Shown here one piece after another: positions 38,601 to 47,629 of a DNA stretch of 64,000 nucleotides (the stretch's first letter is position 1; every line of letters begins with the position of its first letter). The notes under the pieces are model-generated. The model was given only the letters and a program-made list of their open reading frames with translations. It did no database searches and had not been told where the DNA came from. The stretch is from Apostichopus japonicus (taxonomy: Eukaryota > Echinodermata > Holothuroidea > Aspidochirotida > Stichopodidae): NCBI RefSeq assembly GCF_037975245.1, contig NC_092582.1:16766577-16830576 (forward strand), written 5' to 3'. A program made the position numbers and the translations under genes.

Positions 38601-39198
38601 GTCTCCATGGTGAGTTAACTTACAAAATTTTGTAAAGGAAAAAAAAACTGGAAATGATGAGAATAGCTTACTTCTCGGAATCGAAAAGAGTATGTGAAAC
38701 TGTTTGGACGACTTTCACTTCATGTTCTTCAGCCAATTTGATAACTTCAGAGTCCCTCTGCCTTGCATATGGCTCTGTGTCAGTCTCAAATGTAAGCTGG
38801 CTGATTTCCCAATCCTTGAAAATTTTCGGGAAAACCTCTGCAGGGCTGCCTCGTATGACGAACAGCCTGTCAGAGGAGAAGATATGAAGACCAGAGATGG
38901 GAAATGCAGTTCAGAGAATATATATTAAACAACTTAAGTTTGGCGATAGGACAGGTTTACCCCCAATGAGATAAAGCAATTACCTCGAACCTAGCTCTTG
39001 AAAGCTTCTGTCCAAATCCATGAGTGATTCTAGTAAGAACCGCCATCTGTTGATACCAACGGTCCCAGATTTGACAAAGTGTGGGTCGAGAATAAAGATC
39101 GGCCATATTTTGCGGCTGGATTTTAATGCAGCGATAAGAGATGGATTGTCGTGCAGTCGTAAGCCTTTCCTAAACCAGTGCACAGAGTGATGCTTCAT
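29529..39198 (-). CDS. (6-4) photolyase, complete, 10 coding exons
   Basis: This is a flavoprotein that uses blue light to repair UV-induced pyrimidine(6-4)pyrimidone photoproducts in nuclear DNA. The exons splice to 540 codons including TGA with no frame break. The N-terminal photolyase fold opens [16 protein letters not shown] and contains [13 protein letters not shown]. The FAD domain shows [12 protein letters not shown] (about 247-258), [10 protein letters not shown] (287-296) and [18 protein letters not shown], where the two histidines essential for (6-4) repair fall at 354 and 358. [18 protein letters not shown] follows; GNW rather than GSW favours photolyase over circadian cryptochrome. 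After [12 protein letters not shown] the tail is basic ([16 protein letters not shown]), a likely nuclear signal, and ends LTQFMKK. A TAG acceptor 6 bases before the ATG implies a 5'UTR intron. A divergent neighbour, the copper transporter, may share its promoter near 41 kb. The alternative, an animal type II cryptochrome, is less likely. Confidence 0.95.
29946..30287. mobile_element. Full-length CAGTGG(C/T)GGAG MITE (hAT-like), 342 bp
   Basis: The ends are CAGTGGTGGAG and GCTCCGCCACTG. Flanking 8-mers CAGCCTGA and CATTCTGA agree at 6 of 8 positions. It lies in the last photolyase intron. Confidence 0.7.
30629..30852 (-). CDS. (6-4) photolyase exon 9
   Basis: Encodes [20 protein letters not shown] through KKSASTAK. 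It holds the conserved C-terminal core ([15 protein letters not shown]). Donor GTAAGA. Confidence 0.95.
31011..31261 (+). mobile_element. tRNA-derived SINE with 7-bp target duplication
   Basis: The head GTGTTAGCTCAGTGGTTAAC is A-box-like and CCCGAGTTTGAGTC is a degenerate B-box. The body ends TTGCAGGAGGATCTAAAATA followed by (CATACAATA)n. AAGTTTC flanks both sides (31004-31010 and 31262-31268). It is antisense to the photolyase. Confidence 0.8.
31282..31433 (-). CDS. (6-4) photolyase exon 8
   Basis: Encodes [20 protein letters not shown] through [14 protein letters not shown] acceptor, GTAAGC donor. A SINE lies about 20 bases inside the following intron. Confidence 0.95.
31836..32160. repeat. 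19-bp minisatellite, about 17 copies
   Basis: Consensus CAGACCTAGTCCAAATGCT, with variants CCGAGTGCT and CCAAACACT. It lies in the photolyase intron between exons 7 and 8. Confidence 0.95.
32317..32457 (-). CDS. (6-4) photolyase exon 7
   Basis: 47 codons, [20 protein letters not shown] through SWEEGER, with the catalytic histidine pair in IHHLARH. Donor GTAAGC. Confidence 0.95.
32992..33226. repeat. 119-bp tandem duplication
   Basis: ACTAGGACAAATTGGAT starts copies at 32992 and 33111. Both end AATGAGACACCAACATCTT. It lies between photolyase exons 6 and 7. Confidence 0.9.
33729..33974. mobile_element. CAGGGATGAG-family transposon, 246 bp, 6-bp TSD
   Basis: The ends CAGGGATGAGCC and AGCTCATGCCTG are flanked by TAAAAC (33723-33728 and 33975-33980). 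The interior is shared with 20600-20932. Confidence 0.75.
33991..34155 (-). CDS. (6-4) photolyase exon 6
   Basis: 55 codons, [20 protein letters not shown] through [14 protein letters not shown] acceptor, GTAAGT donor. A transposon with a 6-bp target duplication ends 16 bases into the following intron. Confidence 0.93.
34969..35112 (-). CDS. (6-4) photolyase exon 5
   Basis: 48 codons, KWVCNFEKP through QAVYSGK, including the FAD-binding [19 protein letters not shown] acceptor, GTATGC donor. Confidence 0.93.
35515..35640. repeat. 67-bp tandem duplication
   Basis: TAACTTTACATCCATTTCTG begins copies at 35515 and 35582, each followed by GTATTGGATTGAT-like sequence and CTGTGTGTG. Confidence 0.8.
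35792..35946 (-). CDS. (6-4) photolyase exon 4
   Basis: Encodes [20 protein letters not shown] through [19 protein letters not shown]. The acceptor is GTTCCTAG and the donor GTGAGG. The first 31-33 bases of this exon and its acceptor have been amplified in the adjoining intron as a 65-bp minisatellite. Confidence 0.92.
35916..36890. repeat. 65-bp minisatellite derived from the exon 4 splice acceptor, about 15 units
   Basis: Units start GAGTGGTCACATTCTA at 35916, 35981, 36046 and then every 65 bases (one of 64) to 36825. The first unit overlaps photolyase exon 4 and its acceptor. On the minus strand every other unit carries TTTTGTTTCTAG followed by AGTGCGAGACCCCA, a close copy of the true intron-exon junction. 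Confidence 0.95.
36891..37424. other. Photolyase intron 3, unique part
   Basis: I see neither coding sequence nor an obvious repeat. Confidence 0.5.
37425..37543 (-). CDS. (6-4) photolyase exon 3
   Basis: Encodes [16 protein letters not shown] through PTKEDFT. The acceptor follows a pure T13 tract and the donor is GTATTT. Confidence 0.9.
38100..38671. other. Photolyase intron 2, right part
   Basis: No coding content; a G-rich word near 38115. Confidence 0.5.
38672..38866 (-). CDS. (6-4) photolyase exon 2
   Basis: CTGACAG acceptor and GTAAGC donor. It encodes [12 protein letters not shown] through [10 protein letters not shown], the family's conserved second half of the N-terminal domain. 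Confidence 0.92.
38984..39198 (-). CDS. (6-4) photolyase exon 1 (codons 1-72)
   Basis: ATG at 39198-39196, ends ELGSR with two bases of a split codon before GTAATT. It encodes the start of the antenna-type alpha/beta domain. Confidence 0.9.
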
Positions 39199-39204
39199 TC
39201 TCTC

Positions 39205-40370
39205 CTAAAAGGTTTGAAATATATGGTAGCAGGTCTGAGGAGAAAAAGAAAGCAATGTACTGAGAGAGTAAGATAACATGATCTATGAAATTTTGTTTAA
39301 CTTGAAACTTCCAATTTAGCATGATTGGTATAATCATGCTTCAGCCAGCCCTCTTCTTACCAATTTTCCCTACACCAATGAATGTTTTCCCCATCACATT
39401 TGTGAGAGGGTAAGTGGGAGAAAGGTTTTCAACTGAGGGGGAACATCACTTGCCCCTGCCGGCTCCTTCTCCAGCCTGATTGTGCTCCTAAGTATACATG
39501 AAATATTCATTATACATATTTGGTATTGATATGTTACCTTCACAAGGCTACAGAATTAAGAAACCTGTTATACACTGTTTCTTCATCTATCTTGTACATT
39601 ATTCATGTTATTTTGTTACATGCAAAATTTATATATTCTAGAAAGTAATTTCAGCGCTCTTTATAAGACATACTTTCCTCTTGATTTACTCCAATATCAT
39701 TTTTCCTTCTTTGGGGACATTACTGTACAAGCAACGTGGACAGGACATGTTCTATCATGCTCCATCAAAATTATGACCCTGTCCCAACCTCGACGTTGGG
39801 CGACAAGGAAGAAGGCTACAAAGGTCTCATATTCTTTGGTACGAGCTGGTCAGGATATACACCAAGATCAGGTTTCAATTTGTTTTTAGTTTTTGTTATA
39901 CAGTAGAATGACTTGGTCGTTGAAAAAAAAAACAAGGTTTTTGAACTTGGAATTAAATACCAAAGCCTCAGACTTCCAAGAATTACAGGACTAACTTGGA
40001 TTTGATTGCCAAGGTCTCGCGGACTCAAAAATGTGCTGAACTGGACACCGACACTAGCAGTGTGACAGAATAGATTGCAATTTATGTAAAAAAGAAGGAG
40101 AACTTTGCATTCGATTAAATATAAAGATATCAGGAAATAAATCATCAACTAGCAAACAACTAATTTACTTTGGCAGTCAATAAGATATGTTATTTAATTT
40201 ATACCTGGTTAACACTGACAATAAACATCACTTTGGGGACTTTCAAAGTTTTCTCTGGGGTCAAAATGCGAAAGCATTTATGGAAATTAGGCCTAGGCCT
40301 AATTACTTTGTCGGCCTAACTTTAGAATCTGTACCATATGAATGGGAAAGCTTACTAATACTAGGGGCTA
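39205..40370. other. Photolyase 5'UTR intron (inferred)
   Basis: The TTTTAG acceptor just before the ATG implies that an intron runs rightwards from 39205. No coding content was seen. Confidence 0.45.
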
Positions 40371-40371
40371 C

Positions 40372-40455
40372 GAATTAGGATTAGGAATTAGGGGTTAGGA
40401 AGTAGGGAATAGGGTTAGGAATTAGGGTTAGGAAGTAGGGTTAGGGGTTAGGAAT
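40372..40455 (+). repeat. Degenerate interstitial telomere-like repeat
   Basis: TTAGGG, TTAGGAA and TAGGGTTAGG words alternate over about 80 bp. This is too short and degenerate to be a telomere. Confidence 0.75.
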
Positions 40456-40708
40456 GGTATTCTAAATGGATTCTAAATTAGTACCACTTTGTCTTACCAG
40501 GGAAGTGCCATTGCAGCTCTCTGGTGTTACCTTTTCTATCTGAGGCAAGTGAGTAACTTACCACACAGGCCTAAGCCTAACGTACAACAAGTTAACCTAG
40601 TACTATTAGTAGTACTAGTTAGTATCATCCAAGGAGCCAATCCACACTTTGTGTGATGTTATTGATAGCAAATATCAGCTTCGTTCTTTATGATAAAAAT
40701 TTACTCAC

Positions 40709-41280
40709 TATAAACTGGAAACGCGACCAACCGCACCTCTAATCAAAGCAGAGGTGCTGTTCTTTAATAGTCAAAGATAGTCACACAAAGTAACGTCAAA
40801 TCATGGAAATATTACACTGAATTCAAACTCGAAAGTTCGCATGTGTTCACATCTAGGCCTCTTTGGCCTTATGTTACGTAATATGTCTAGGATTGCATAA
40901 TAACCAAAACAAAAGTCACGTGAGTGTCTGTGTTTGCAAGTTGTATCCATTTCACACTGTAATATTTGTCGAATGTCAGTGAGGACATTGGAATAATAAA
41001 ATCTGAGTACCAATGCAAAAAGGCCGAAGTGGCAAAGGTTCGCATAAATCAGATGCATTGTAAATCGTGAAAAGACTATGGCGATAGCTTGATTGATCGA
41101 CCTTGATTCATGTATTTTCTATGAACTTCCGTACCCCGTGACTTCGGAAGTTCTGGTAATGCAACGTAACTGGTATTGAACGTGAACAAGGCTACAGTGA
41201 GTTTACTGCAAACCAGTGTACAGTAATCTGTAGTGTTGGGTATTGAACATTCTGTGTTTCCAGGAATCTATGTATACAAG
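40709..41280. promoter_or_regulatory. Candidate bidirectional promoter, photolyase / copper transporter
   Basis: Between the divergent genes lie a D-box TTACGTAA (40874-40881), an E-box palindrome TCACGTGA (40916-40923) and an exact inverted pair of ETS-type sites, GAACTTCCG (41123-41131) and CGGAAGTTC (41145-41153). A donor-like GTGAGT on the minus strand (40708-40703) and GTAAGT on the plus strand (41280) fit the ends of non-coding first exons of each gene. Motifs are seen; function is inferred. D-boxes are known to mediate light induction of DNA-repair genes, including (6-4) photolyase, in zebrafish. Confidence 0.45.
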
Positions 41281-42028
41281 TAAGTCGTAATCCTTAAGAT
41301 AACTTAATTAACTCTAGTCTATGTAACTAAGTAATGGTTACTAATCTGTATAAGCCTATGTATACAAATACATACAGATACTTAGTAATAAATAAAGCTT
41401 ACATCCAGGGATGTGTAGTCACAATATTCCCGGTCTAGAAATTGTAAATATGGAAAGGGGTTATAAGTAGATAGGCAGTAAAGCACACACTCCCATGGTG
41501 TTTGGTTCTTTCAGTCTTGAGGTTAATTACCACTAGAGGATGTATTCTAATTAGCAGAATGTCATTGCAATTGGTCTACAGTAGCTGGAGGTTTAATAAA
41601 TTTTTCCCTGCATGTTCTCAGGGAGCTGGACAAAGATGAAGCATGTGTGGAAAGTGACATGTATATCCCCAACTTCAAACCCATCCTTGCACCTCTCACA
41701 GTAAAATCTGTTTGTTGAGAGCTATCAACTTTATAAAGAGTTGATTCACTATATTGTAGGCTATGGAGTACAGTTGTTGGTTTTGACTCTGCAGATTTTT
41801 CGATCCTTAACTTTTGAAGCCGTATACAATCCAACAATATGTCATTTATGAATACTGCATGACCATGTATATATTGTACGCTTCAATAGTGAAACCTGTG
41901 TCCTAGCTTTCTTGCACTCTGCATGGTTAAATTACTGCCTATGGATAAAGGGGTACGTAATACTACGTTATTTTACCGGTTGTCGGATGGAAAGATACAA
42001 CACAATCTAATTTCTGTTTGATTTGCAG
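41281..42028. other. Copper transporter 5'UTR intron (inferred)
   Basis: No coding content. It ends in the TTTGATTTGCAG acceptor of the first coding exon. Confidence 0.4.
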
Positions 42029-42119
42029 ATTGCTGACATCATGGAGGGCAGTTCCTTTCATTTTGGAACAAGAATAAATAACCTTCTCTTTGCTAACTGG
42101 AATACTAATGGCTGGAATA
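42029..42119 (+). CDS. Copper transporter exon with start codon
   Basis: Coding from 42041. Ends one base into a codon before GTAAGA. Confidence 0.85.
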
Positions 42120-44090
42120 GTAAGATTTTTTAACTGAACCAATTCATTAAGTGAGACAACTGCAAAAGGGCTACCTCACGTACCTGCATGTTGCAGTGAA
42201 TTTTACACATAAAATAATCCCTCGATCAAAGCAAGTTGTGTGGGGTGGGGTGTTGGGGAGGGCAGGGCAGGAAATTGAAACATGTTAGAATGTTCTTGTA
42301 TGCTTGAAAGTCCTTTTCTAATATTCTACAATATTAAAATGTGTGTTGGATTCTTGTTTTTATGAAGACTGATGTGAAGCAATCGAAAGGAGAGCTTATA
42401 TTGATGCTAGTGTGAGCTGGTGATACATGGTTCAAATGTCAGTCCTCGTTGATTCGTGTTTTGGGGAATAGATTTGGTTTATGGATGTGGTATTAGAAAT
42501 CAGTTCCATTAAAGGTTTGGTTGCTACAATTTGTAAGAACTGTCTGTTTTCTTTTTTGTCTTGTTTCAGATTTTATCTTCACATTCCTGTTCTTCATTTT
42601 CTTGGCTATTGCGTTAGAAGCCATCTCACACCTGGAACTGATATTAAATAGATACTACGTCTCCAATCCTTTGAACTGGACATGGAGACAACAAGGGGAA
42701 TATGTAAACAGCAGATCTAGACTTTTACAACCCCTCAGAATTCCAAGCAGCTTGTCAAAAATCACGCAGAGACGGTTAGTCACTATTAAGGCATTATTCT
42801 TCCCATTTGTTCCTCTACAGAAATATTAATTCCTTCATTGCATTCACGGCTAGAATTAGTTGCTCTGACTAGTTGATTCCTGCCTCTTTTAAACCCTTTG
42901 CTATTTGTACATATAAATTAACCCACATCAAAGGGGTTCCTCTCTGAGGGTGTTGTCCAGTAATGCATTGAGACTTCAAATACTGACTGAAGTGCAAGCC
43001 ATTGATTTTGTTCCACTTGTTGAGGTTTTCCGATAGGAGACTTTGGTGGGATGATTTTGGAGATAGCTTGTTCTCTGATATATCATGGTTAAATCTCCAG
43101 AGCCTGACCACATAGCAAACCTCAAATTGATGCAATTTCCTTGACACGTTCCCGCTTTTCACATTTGTAGCTTTTTCAGTCCTTTAAGATCCTTACAACT
43201 AAACTGGGATATTACTCTTCCAAATTTGAAGATTAAATAATTTAATATTTTGTGATATTATATCAGTCTACTGAGCCGCATTCTTTTGATTGAGACATTC
43301 ATACCATCAAGCAATGCAACTTTCTTTTGCTTGAGCAAAACCCTTTTAAAGTATAATAACAAAAGCCCAACGACACAATGGTTCCTTGCTTAGTGGAATA
43401 TTAAAGTGTTGTATGTCATCACCCAATATCATAATATTCATGCCCACCTGTATCAGCTATTAACCAACAACTGTATTACAAGTCTGGATTCAATCCGGTC
43501 CAAGGTTGTGGAGTTATTGCAATTTAAAATTTTGGCCCCTCCCAAGCCATTGGGCATCATAAACTTTTGAAGAGTTATTGCAATGTATAGATTTTTTACG
43601 TTTCACTCCATAACCTCATAAATATTCATAAGGTGTGCCAAAAGGGCACACTTTCTTACTATAATATTCTACACAGCAAGTATGACAAATATCCATCACT
43701 CCATTGTTGAGTTATCACAGACCCAAGCAAGTGTCACAGACGTACACACACACACATGCAAACCTGACCGTATAGGTTCCGATGCTTCCCAGTGCCAAGG
43801 AACCAAAAAGTAATTTAAATTGATAATTGTTTTCTCTCCGTATCTCCAGGTTCAAGATCCATGTAGCCAGGTGTCTTCTACATATGCCTCGAATTTTCCT
43901 GGGATATCTCTTGATGTTAGCCGTCATGACCTACAATGCAAACATATTGATTGCTGTCGTCATGGGGTCTACCATCGGATATTTCTTATTCGGTACTCTT
44001 CAGAAACCAAATGAAAGAACAGGGTATCGGCATTTTGGCTCGAATTTGAATATGCAGGACGCTGAAGCAGAGGGAGACAAGATATCGTAG
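42041..44090 (+). CDS. CTR/SLC31-family copper transporter, complete, 3 coding exons
   Basis: This is a small trimeric membrane protein that moves Cu(I) across membranes; the CTR2 branch is usually endolysosomal. The exons give 175 codons including TAG. The N-terminus is short and lacks Met-rich clusters (MEGSSFHFGT), as in CTR2. TM1 is FIFTFLFFIFLAIALEA (about 28-46). A basic cytoplasmic loop follows. TM2 carries the copper-filter MxxxM (M117, M121) in YLLMLAVMTYN, very like CTR2. TM3 carries GxxxG (G134, G138) in MGSTIGYFLFG. The C-terminus is polar and lacks the His-Cys ending of CTR1. The ATG lies 12 bases after a TTTGCAG acceptor, so the leader contains an intron. The gene is divergent from the photolyase. 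Family is certain; assignment to SLC31A2 rather than SLC31A1 is likely. Confidence 0.88.
42570..42774 (+). CDS. Copper transporter coding exon 2
   Basis: TTGTTTCAG acceptor and GTTAGT donor. It encodes TM1 and the cytoplasmic loop (ending SKITQR). Confidence 0.88.
43850..44090 (+). CDS. Copper transporter coding exon 3 with stop
   Basis: ATCTCCAG acceptor. It encodes FKIHVARCLLHMPRIFLGY, TM2 and TM3, and ends GDKIS then TAG. Confidence 0.9.
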
Positions 44091-44283
44091 AAATTAATCA
44101 ATCAAGTCCGGTCTCTTGGACGCCATGGAGTATGGTAGAAGAGGAAGCTTATTAAGAAGATATATTTTCTAGCAGACTATTACCATTTGGGGTAGATTAT
44201 CCCTTATCATATTATAGTTTATATAGTCAGTGACGTATGAAGGTTTGAAGAACTAATAGCATTTTATGCTCAATCTCTTGGTG

Positions 44284-44289
44284 AATAAA
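44284..44289 (+). terminator. Polyadenylation signal AATAAA (copper transporter)
   Basis: AATAAA lies 194 bases after the stop, followed by GTGTGTGTGC, a GU-rich downstream element. Confidence 0.7.
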
Positions 44290-45629
44290 CAAGCTGTGTG
44301 TGCACGTGCCTTATAATCAGAATGTGAATATGTTTATATCATTACATGACCTCTGTGAATTATTGTGTACTGACTGAGCTATTGAAGGGACAAAGCATTA
44401 TAGATGCTGCTGATAAGAATGTAAATATTCCAAATATAGCCACTTTTGTTTTAAAAGAGGTGAGAAGAGTTTTTGTCTCCCTCAGGCTCAGGCACAGATC
44501 CAGGTTTATCTATTTGTGTGTGAGGTGGATGTACACCCTCTTTTTTATCCTCACACAAAACTTCTAAAGTTTTAAGTACATTAACCTTGGGTTTAGACCT
44601 GGTGGGAGGATGCTTGCAGAAAACCTACATCAATTAAGAATGTACGAGGAATTCTCAGCTACAGCTGTAAACGTTTTTTTTTTGGTCGTGTAAATAAGTT
44701 GTTCGGTAGAGTATCGTCTGTGATCTTTGTAATTCCTTTTCCTCTTCACTTTGTCTTACGAGGGAGCTCGATGCTACATTAGCTTCAACAAACCCCGGGG
44801 GGGGGGCGCATCACTTACTTTATAAAACCCTGGACCCCTCCCTGCCGCATTAAGATTGGAAGTATTTGCATAGAGCGAGAGCATTGTATTTTATATGTAA
44901 GACAAGAGAGCAATTTATGAGAGACAAGTACTTAGTGGATTATTAAGGGGATCACAGGGATCATTGAGGTGATTACCAACTTTTTGCTCTCTGCTTCAAT
45001 AAGATGTCCATGCGACAAAGTCCTGCTTGGGCAACTGGTTATATGTCTTGCATACACCATCATAGAAGCTTCCAATCAAGATGTGAATTTCTAAATGAAG
45101 TAGCAGTTGTCTACAGAGATAAGGGGAGTGGGCGGGATGGGTGACGAGGGGGGTAAAAAGTGTGATGGGGAACATTTAAATTTCAAATCTTAATATCAAC
45201 TATTATACAATTATTCCTGAGATTTAAATATAAAGGCATGTAACTTTCATATCAAATTATTAGCTTCATTTTCCATAAAGGTAATTATATCAAAAACTCA
45301 TCGTAATGCAAAATAAAACAAAACATAATACAAATTGTGTATGTATATCTTATCAATTTTATAATATAATAAGATGCATTATCATGAGAAGGTTAAATGT
45401 TTGCAGTGTAAGAAGCATGACCCGGCACCATAACACGTTCTTGCAACGTGATGCAGTTCACCTACTAAAGCTATCTTATTCAGTATTAAGTTTCAGATAC
45501 TTTAAATAACCTTTTAATATCGCCATAAAGCTGCTGTACCCACCACTGGCTACAACGTCATCATTACATGAGCGAGGAGAATGTGGCACAGAGTAACTCA
45601 CAACTATATCAACTCAGCCTCAGTGATTC

Positions 45630-45670
45630 AGCCTCTGAAGAAGATCCTGCTAGGATCGAGACGTCAGACC
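45630..45670 (+). ncRNA. Hammerhead-ribozyme-like core, copy 3
   Basis: AGCCT is followed by an intact CTGAAGA, stem II GATCC/GGATC, GAGA (core GAAA with one change), CGTC and AGACC. Flank CTTACTTTTACAC links it to copies 1 and 2. One core base differs. Confidence 0.5.
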
Positions 45671-46624
45671 ATCTTACTTTTACACAACTATATAAACTAG
45701 TGGTAGCTTAACAATAATTCCTTAATTAAAATTTAAGAGCATCAGTGATATTCTTGCCAATTGTTTGCTACAGTGCTTTCAAAAACATTTTCCTGGTCTT
45801 TCGTGATCTCTGAATTATCTGTGTCATTTAACGTTACGACTAACAGTACCACAGGTTAAGAAGACAAGTGAAGTAGTGAAAAGTAATGCCGACCGTTATT
45901 TGACTTTTCATCACATTTTGGTACGAGGCCGATGACAGCCCTTTGGAGAATACCACGACAAGTTCTAACATGCTGGTCATTTATGCAATCATGTAATGCA
46001 AACTTTCCATGTGATACAACTAAGTAAGTGCATAAAATTCTGCGACCAGCAGCAAATTGAACCTTCGTTGCTATTCATCCAGTCGTTCGGGCAGACCTTC
46101 ACTGGTCTCATGGCTGTGCAATGTTCGTCCAGAAAACTTTACGAGAACTACACTATCAGCATTCTGCTATAGATACCAAACCTCATCCATATTCATGAAG
46201 TTATTTTGCAAAGACCTATTCTATGGTACATATCAGTGACAGATCCAGAATTGATTTGATGACGGGTATTTTGGTATAGCAGTTATGTAGCATATATTCA
46301 TGTTGTCATTCTTGAAAATTCTAGCTCTAGTTCATGGTTATTCTAACTTATATAACTTATATAAAGTCTTTCTAGTTGTGACCCATCTCCAATATCAAGA
46401 CAAACATCACAACTGGAAATGAAAGCAAAGAAACAGTACTGAATATGGTTAAATACAAAACTTAAGGGAAACCCCTCCCAGCGGTTACTTGCCTTTCAAC
46501 ACACAATAAATATGCAGCACAATCGTAGTTTGCAAGCTAATAACCCTGACTGAGGTTAATACTGTAGATGGAGAGCAGTATAATCTATCTTGGGATATTG
46601 TATTGACAATATTATTTGTTTTAA

Positions 46625-47110
46625 GTCTTTACAGAGTATGACCTTTGATGAACCCAAATGGTCTTTGAACTCCACCAAAACAATAAGGTTCATGTACTCA
46701 TAGGGAAGCCACATGCAAAATATGAAAGCCAATAAAGTTTCCTATCTGGAGATATTATGTTTATAAATGTTTCAAATTTTGACCCCTTGTGACCTTAAAT
46801 GAACTCTGACCTACACCAAATTGTGTAAAAAGTTTACACTACATAACTACATAAGGTTATTACACCATGCATACCTGACCTACTTTGAAGTTCAGGTTCT
46901 GGAGATACAGCTTTTTTGAGATTTTCACACATTGTCCTCTGCTGACCCCAAATGACCTCCACCCAAAACAATAGGGTTCTTGTACTCATCATAGGGGAGC
47001 CACAGGCAAAGTATGAGAGTCAATACAGTTTTGTGGAGATACCATGTTTACAAGCTAGGGCATCACATACACACACATAAACCCATACACATACACACGC
47101 CAACTTGACT
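46625..47110. repeat. TGACCTTTGA repeat family, about 3 units
   Basis: Units of about 140-170 bp carry TGACC, CCCAAATG, CCACCAAAACAATA, TGTACTCATAGGG and GGAGATA words. Related to 26918-27180. Confidence 0.6.
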
Positions 47111-47290
47111 GTATAGGTTACTGCCTGCCTAAGGCAAGCAATAAAAATAATGTGAATTCTTCAACTGTAAGGCACAGAAACTTATGACTTAAGCTCCAAA
47201 GTTTAGACTTTGGAAAAAGGAGCCGGGTGGAAATTGCAGAAAAGGCACTTTAATCAGTAGATGTTCGAGTACTTGAAAGTCAAGGAATGA

Positions 47291-47629
47291 CTACAAACTC
47301 AATATCTTCTGCATGAGTTTGTGAAACTTGTTCACGTCTGCTTTTACTAAAATTGTAATGTCCGGTCCAGGATACTTCTTCGTATGCCAAGTCGTTCTCA
47401 ACTCTATCATCCGACCCCTGCTGTAAATACCGCTCCTCTCGATGCAAGCAGGTCCGACTCGGCTATGTTTCATGATATCTCCATCGATCAGCACGGCCGC
47501 AGCCAAGGCATCGCACATCACAAATCCTTGAATGTTGTCCTTCCGCTGTTTCGACAGGGAATGGCTGGTGATCTCGCTCAAGAAACGGCAGATTTGCGTT
47601 GGAGTGGAGTTCAAAGACTTGGTGAATTC
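47291..47629 (-). CDS. Nucleoside hydrolase exon 4 with stop
   Basis: Encodes EFTKSLNSTPTQICRFL through MQKILSL and TAG. TTTGCAG acceptor. Confidence 0.93.
   Translation of the reverse strand, partial: EFTKSLNSTPTQICRFLSEITSHSLSKQRKDNIQGFVMCDALAAAVLIDGDIMKHSRVGPACIERSGIYSRGRMIELRTTWHTKKYPGPDITILVKADVNKFHKLMQKILSL

Larger units (their letters stand above)
44310..47290. other. Intergenic region
   Basis: No supported exon. It contains the hammerhead-like copy at 45630 and TGACCTTTGA-family repeats at 46625-47110, plus a G9 run at about 44799. Confidence 0.5.

Noticed and set aside
40372-40455. A true telomere
   Set aside because: Only about 80 bp, degenerate and internal between two genes.
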